The notes under the pieces were generated by a model that was not told where the DNA came from, did no database searches, and saw only the letters and a list, made by a program, of their open reading frames with translations. The position numbers and the translations under genes were made by a program. 7,831 nt of DNA from SAR202 cluster bacterium (GTDB lineage: Bacteria; Chloroflexota; Dehalococcoidia; UBA3495), in NCBI GenBank assembly GCA_009392075.1, contig VFHG01000186.1, positions 1 to 7,831 on the forward strand, in the 5' to 3' direction. Position 1 is the first letter of the stretch. Each line of letters starts with the position of its first letter. This document shows, piece by piece, positions 6,544-7,831 of the stretch.

Positions 6544-7628
6544 CCGAATTTGAACACCTTGACGGCCGCCAGCGCCGTTGCCACCACCCATCCGCCTAGA
6601 GCAGCTAAGTATGGCCAAGTTTCCCAGATGGGTTCGCTGTCGATGGCGATGTCCCGCAGCGCCGCCAGCATGGGAGTTAGGGGCAGGGCCAACGACAACT
6701 CAGGCAAGATCCAAGGCAGGGCCGCAGTGGAGAAGAAAGTGCCGGACAGGAACATCATGGGCAAGGCCACGGCGTTGCCCATTCCCGAGGCGGCCGCCGG
6801 AGACTTGGCCCAGGCCGACAAGATGAACCCGATGTTCAAGAACACAACGCTCCCCAAAGCCGTAACGGCCAAGACCCAGATCAGATTCCCGTTAACGTGC
6901 CCACCGAAGACAAATACACCCAGGGCCAGGATTATTCCAGCCTGCACCAAGGCCAATAGGACGTGGGCTGTGATCTCGGCGGCGAAGAATTTCCAGATAG
7001 GAAGAGGGGTAACCAGCAGCCGTTTCAAGATGGACAGGTTCCGGAATGTGCTGATACGGACGGCGATTGAAATGATGGAGTTGGTCATGATTCCCAGCCC
7101 CAGCAGGCCGATAAGCACGTTATCGAAGTAGTCGACCTCAGAAGCCTGAATAACGTCGGCTGTCAGCAGTTGGGCCGGCACGATAGGCCCGCCGTCCGAG
7201 TGGATGTCAGACACCAAGTTGCGAATCGCGCCGTCAACCAATTGGTTGCGGTCGGGATTGCGAGTGCTGTAGACCAGCGTCACCGGCGCAGGGCCAGTTG
7301 CTTGGGCCTGGGCTGCCGGGTCATCGAACATCTCTGGGATTACTATCAGATATCCCAGGTCTCCGTCAGTTATCTTTTTCCTCGCCTTGGCGGGGTCATC
7401 CTCGTCAAACTCCAACTCCAAGAATTCGATCCCGTCCAGCCGTTCCAGGAAAATCTCGGCCCTGGGGCCGCCGGACTTGTCGATAACCGCCACGTCGGCG
7501 GCGCCAACGCTGTTGAAATCGAACAGGCCGAAAACCACCACTAACATCAGAGGAAAGAATAAAGCCCAGAAAATGGCTTGGCGGTTGCGCGCCATCATCT
7601 TCAGATCGGCCAAGACCAACGCAACCAA
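6540..7628 (-). CDS. ABC-2 type transporter permease
   Basis: 362 residues, TTG start with AAGGGA (7640-7635) six bases upstream, stop TGA. The layout is that of ABC-2 exporters of the NatB/DrrB/YhiN-like group. A short cytoplasmic N-terminus (LADLKMMARNRQ) precedes membrane segment 1 (about 18-36, AIFWALFFPLMLVVVFGLF). An extracytoplasmic region of about 130 residues follows, with DVAVIDKSGG and YLIVIPEMFDD. Then come about five membrane segments, including the cytoplasmic loop RNLSILKRLLVTPLP and the MMFLSGTFFSTAALPWILP motif before the last helices. Such permeases pair with a DrrA/NatA-like ATPase to export drugs, lipids, sodium or other substrates; the substrate here is unknown. The ATPase gene ends two bases upstream and the lipoprotein gene begins within the stop codon, so the three form one operon. 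Its promoter lies outside the window. Confidence 0.92.
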   Translation of the reverse strand: MVALVLADLKMMARNRQAIFWALFFPLMLVVVFGLFDFNSVGAADVAVIDKSGGPRAEIFLERLDGIEFLELEFDEDDPAKARKKITDGDLGYLIVIPEMFDDPAAQAQATGPAPVTLVYSTRNPDRNQLVDGAIRNLVSDIHSDGGPIVPAQLLTADVIQASEVDYFDNVLIGLLGLGIMTNSIISIAVRISTFRNLSILKRLLVTPLPIWKFFAAEITAHVLLALVQAGIILALGVFVFGGHVNGNLIWVLAVTALGSVVFLNIGFILSAWAKSPAAASGMGNAVALPMMFLSGTFFSTAALPWILPELSLALPLTPMLAALRDIAIDSEPIWETWPYLAALGGWVVATALAAVKVFKFG

Positions 7629-7630
7629 AT

Positions 7631-7831
7631 CTAGTCCCTTAACTCAGTGCCGGTAAGTTCAAGAAAGACATCTTCCAGAGTAACCGGGGTGATCTGCAGG
7701 TTTTCCAGTCCCAGACCGGCCTTGGCAATCTCATCCAGCATGCCACGTAGCGCAGATGGGCTATTGGCGAGCCGCAGCAGATAGGTGTTCTCAGATACAA
7801 CATCGTCTTCAGCCTGTTTTTGTGGCTCCCC
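7631..7831 (-). CDS. ABC-2 transporter ATP-binding protein, C-terminal fragment (cut by window edge)
   Basis: The frame is open from the right edge to TAG 7633-7631 and gives 66 residues. The end reads LQITPVTLEDVFLELTGTEL and RD, the hallmark tail of DrrA/NatA/CcmA-like ABC-2 ATPases, preceded by a typical C-terminal accessory region (ENTYLLRLANSPSALRGML and a helix). The Walker A, Walker B and signature motifs lie upstream, outside the window. The gene powers the permease that starts two bases after its stop. Confidence 0.85.
   Translation of the reverse strand, partial: GEPQKQAEDDVVSENTYLLRLANSPSALRGMLDEIAKAGLGLENLQITPVTLEDVFLELTGTELRD

Noticed and set aside
6550..7131. 193-residue plus-strand frame opposite the permease
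   Set aside because: Shadow of the permease gene, with no membrane or family features of its own.

Overview
The window looks like a bacterial chromosome or metagenome segment, moderately GC-rich. It starts inside one gene and ends inside another. The mix of genes (F420-type luciferase-like oxidoreductase, tandem carboxymuconolactone-decarboxylase-domain protein, divergent alpha/beta hydrolase, divergent SDR, a lipoprotein with a CX4C thioredoxin fold, an ABC-2 exporter) resembles what I associate with Chloroflexota of the SAR202/Dehalococcoidia type. This assignment is inference from gene style only; no marker gene or rRNA is present. Start codons vary: TTG appears in three genes, each behind a Shine-Dalgarno-like sequence, and ATG in the rest.

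Left part (1-2389, plus strand): three genes in a row read as one catabolic-style operon. They are the C-terminal 238 residues of an LLM-class flavin/F420 oxidoreductase, a two-domain carboxymuconolactone decarboxylase family protein (TTG start with AGGAGG), and an alpha/beta hydrolase. The hydrolase carries Thr instead of Ser at the nucleophile elbow. The set suggests oxidation and then hydrolysis of an organic substrate, but the substrate cannot be read from the sequence.

Middle (2390-4339): a decayed region. An HPP-family membrane protein gene is broken by two in-frame stop codons, an apparent loss of one membrane segment, and a degraded HPP motif (HPS). It converges on an intact crcB/fluC fluoride channel gene on the minus strand, whose best start is an internal TTG with a good ribosome binding site. 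About 930 bases without a supported gene follow. They have lower GC in the parts I sampled and contain only short protein-like stretches and one small inverted repeat.

Right part (4340-7831): a stand-alone SDR-family protein has the cofactor-binding motifs but lacks the Ser, Tyr and Lys of the usual catalytic set. Next is a plus-strand lipoprotein with a C-terminal thioredoxin-like domain (CX4C). It meets, tail to tail with a 4-base overlap of stop codons, a minus-strand operon. That operon reads ABC-2 ATPase (C-terminal 66 residues only), ABC-2 permease and a small lipoprotein. The ATPase and permease are 2 bases apart and the permease and lipoprotein share an ATGA overlap, so the three are probably translated together.

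I found no tRNA, rRNA, CRISPR array, insertion sequence or recognisable riboswitch. Nothing here is clearly a new system. The most unusual points are the two enzymes with altered catalytic residues and the HPP pseudogene.
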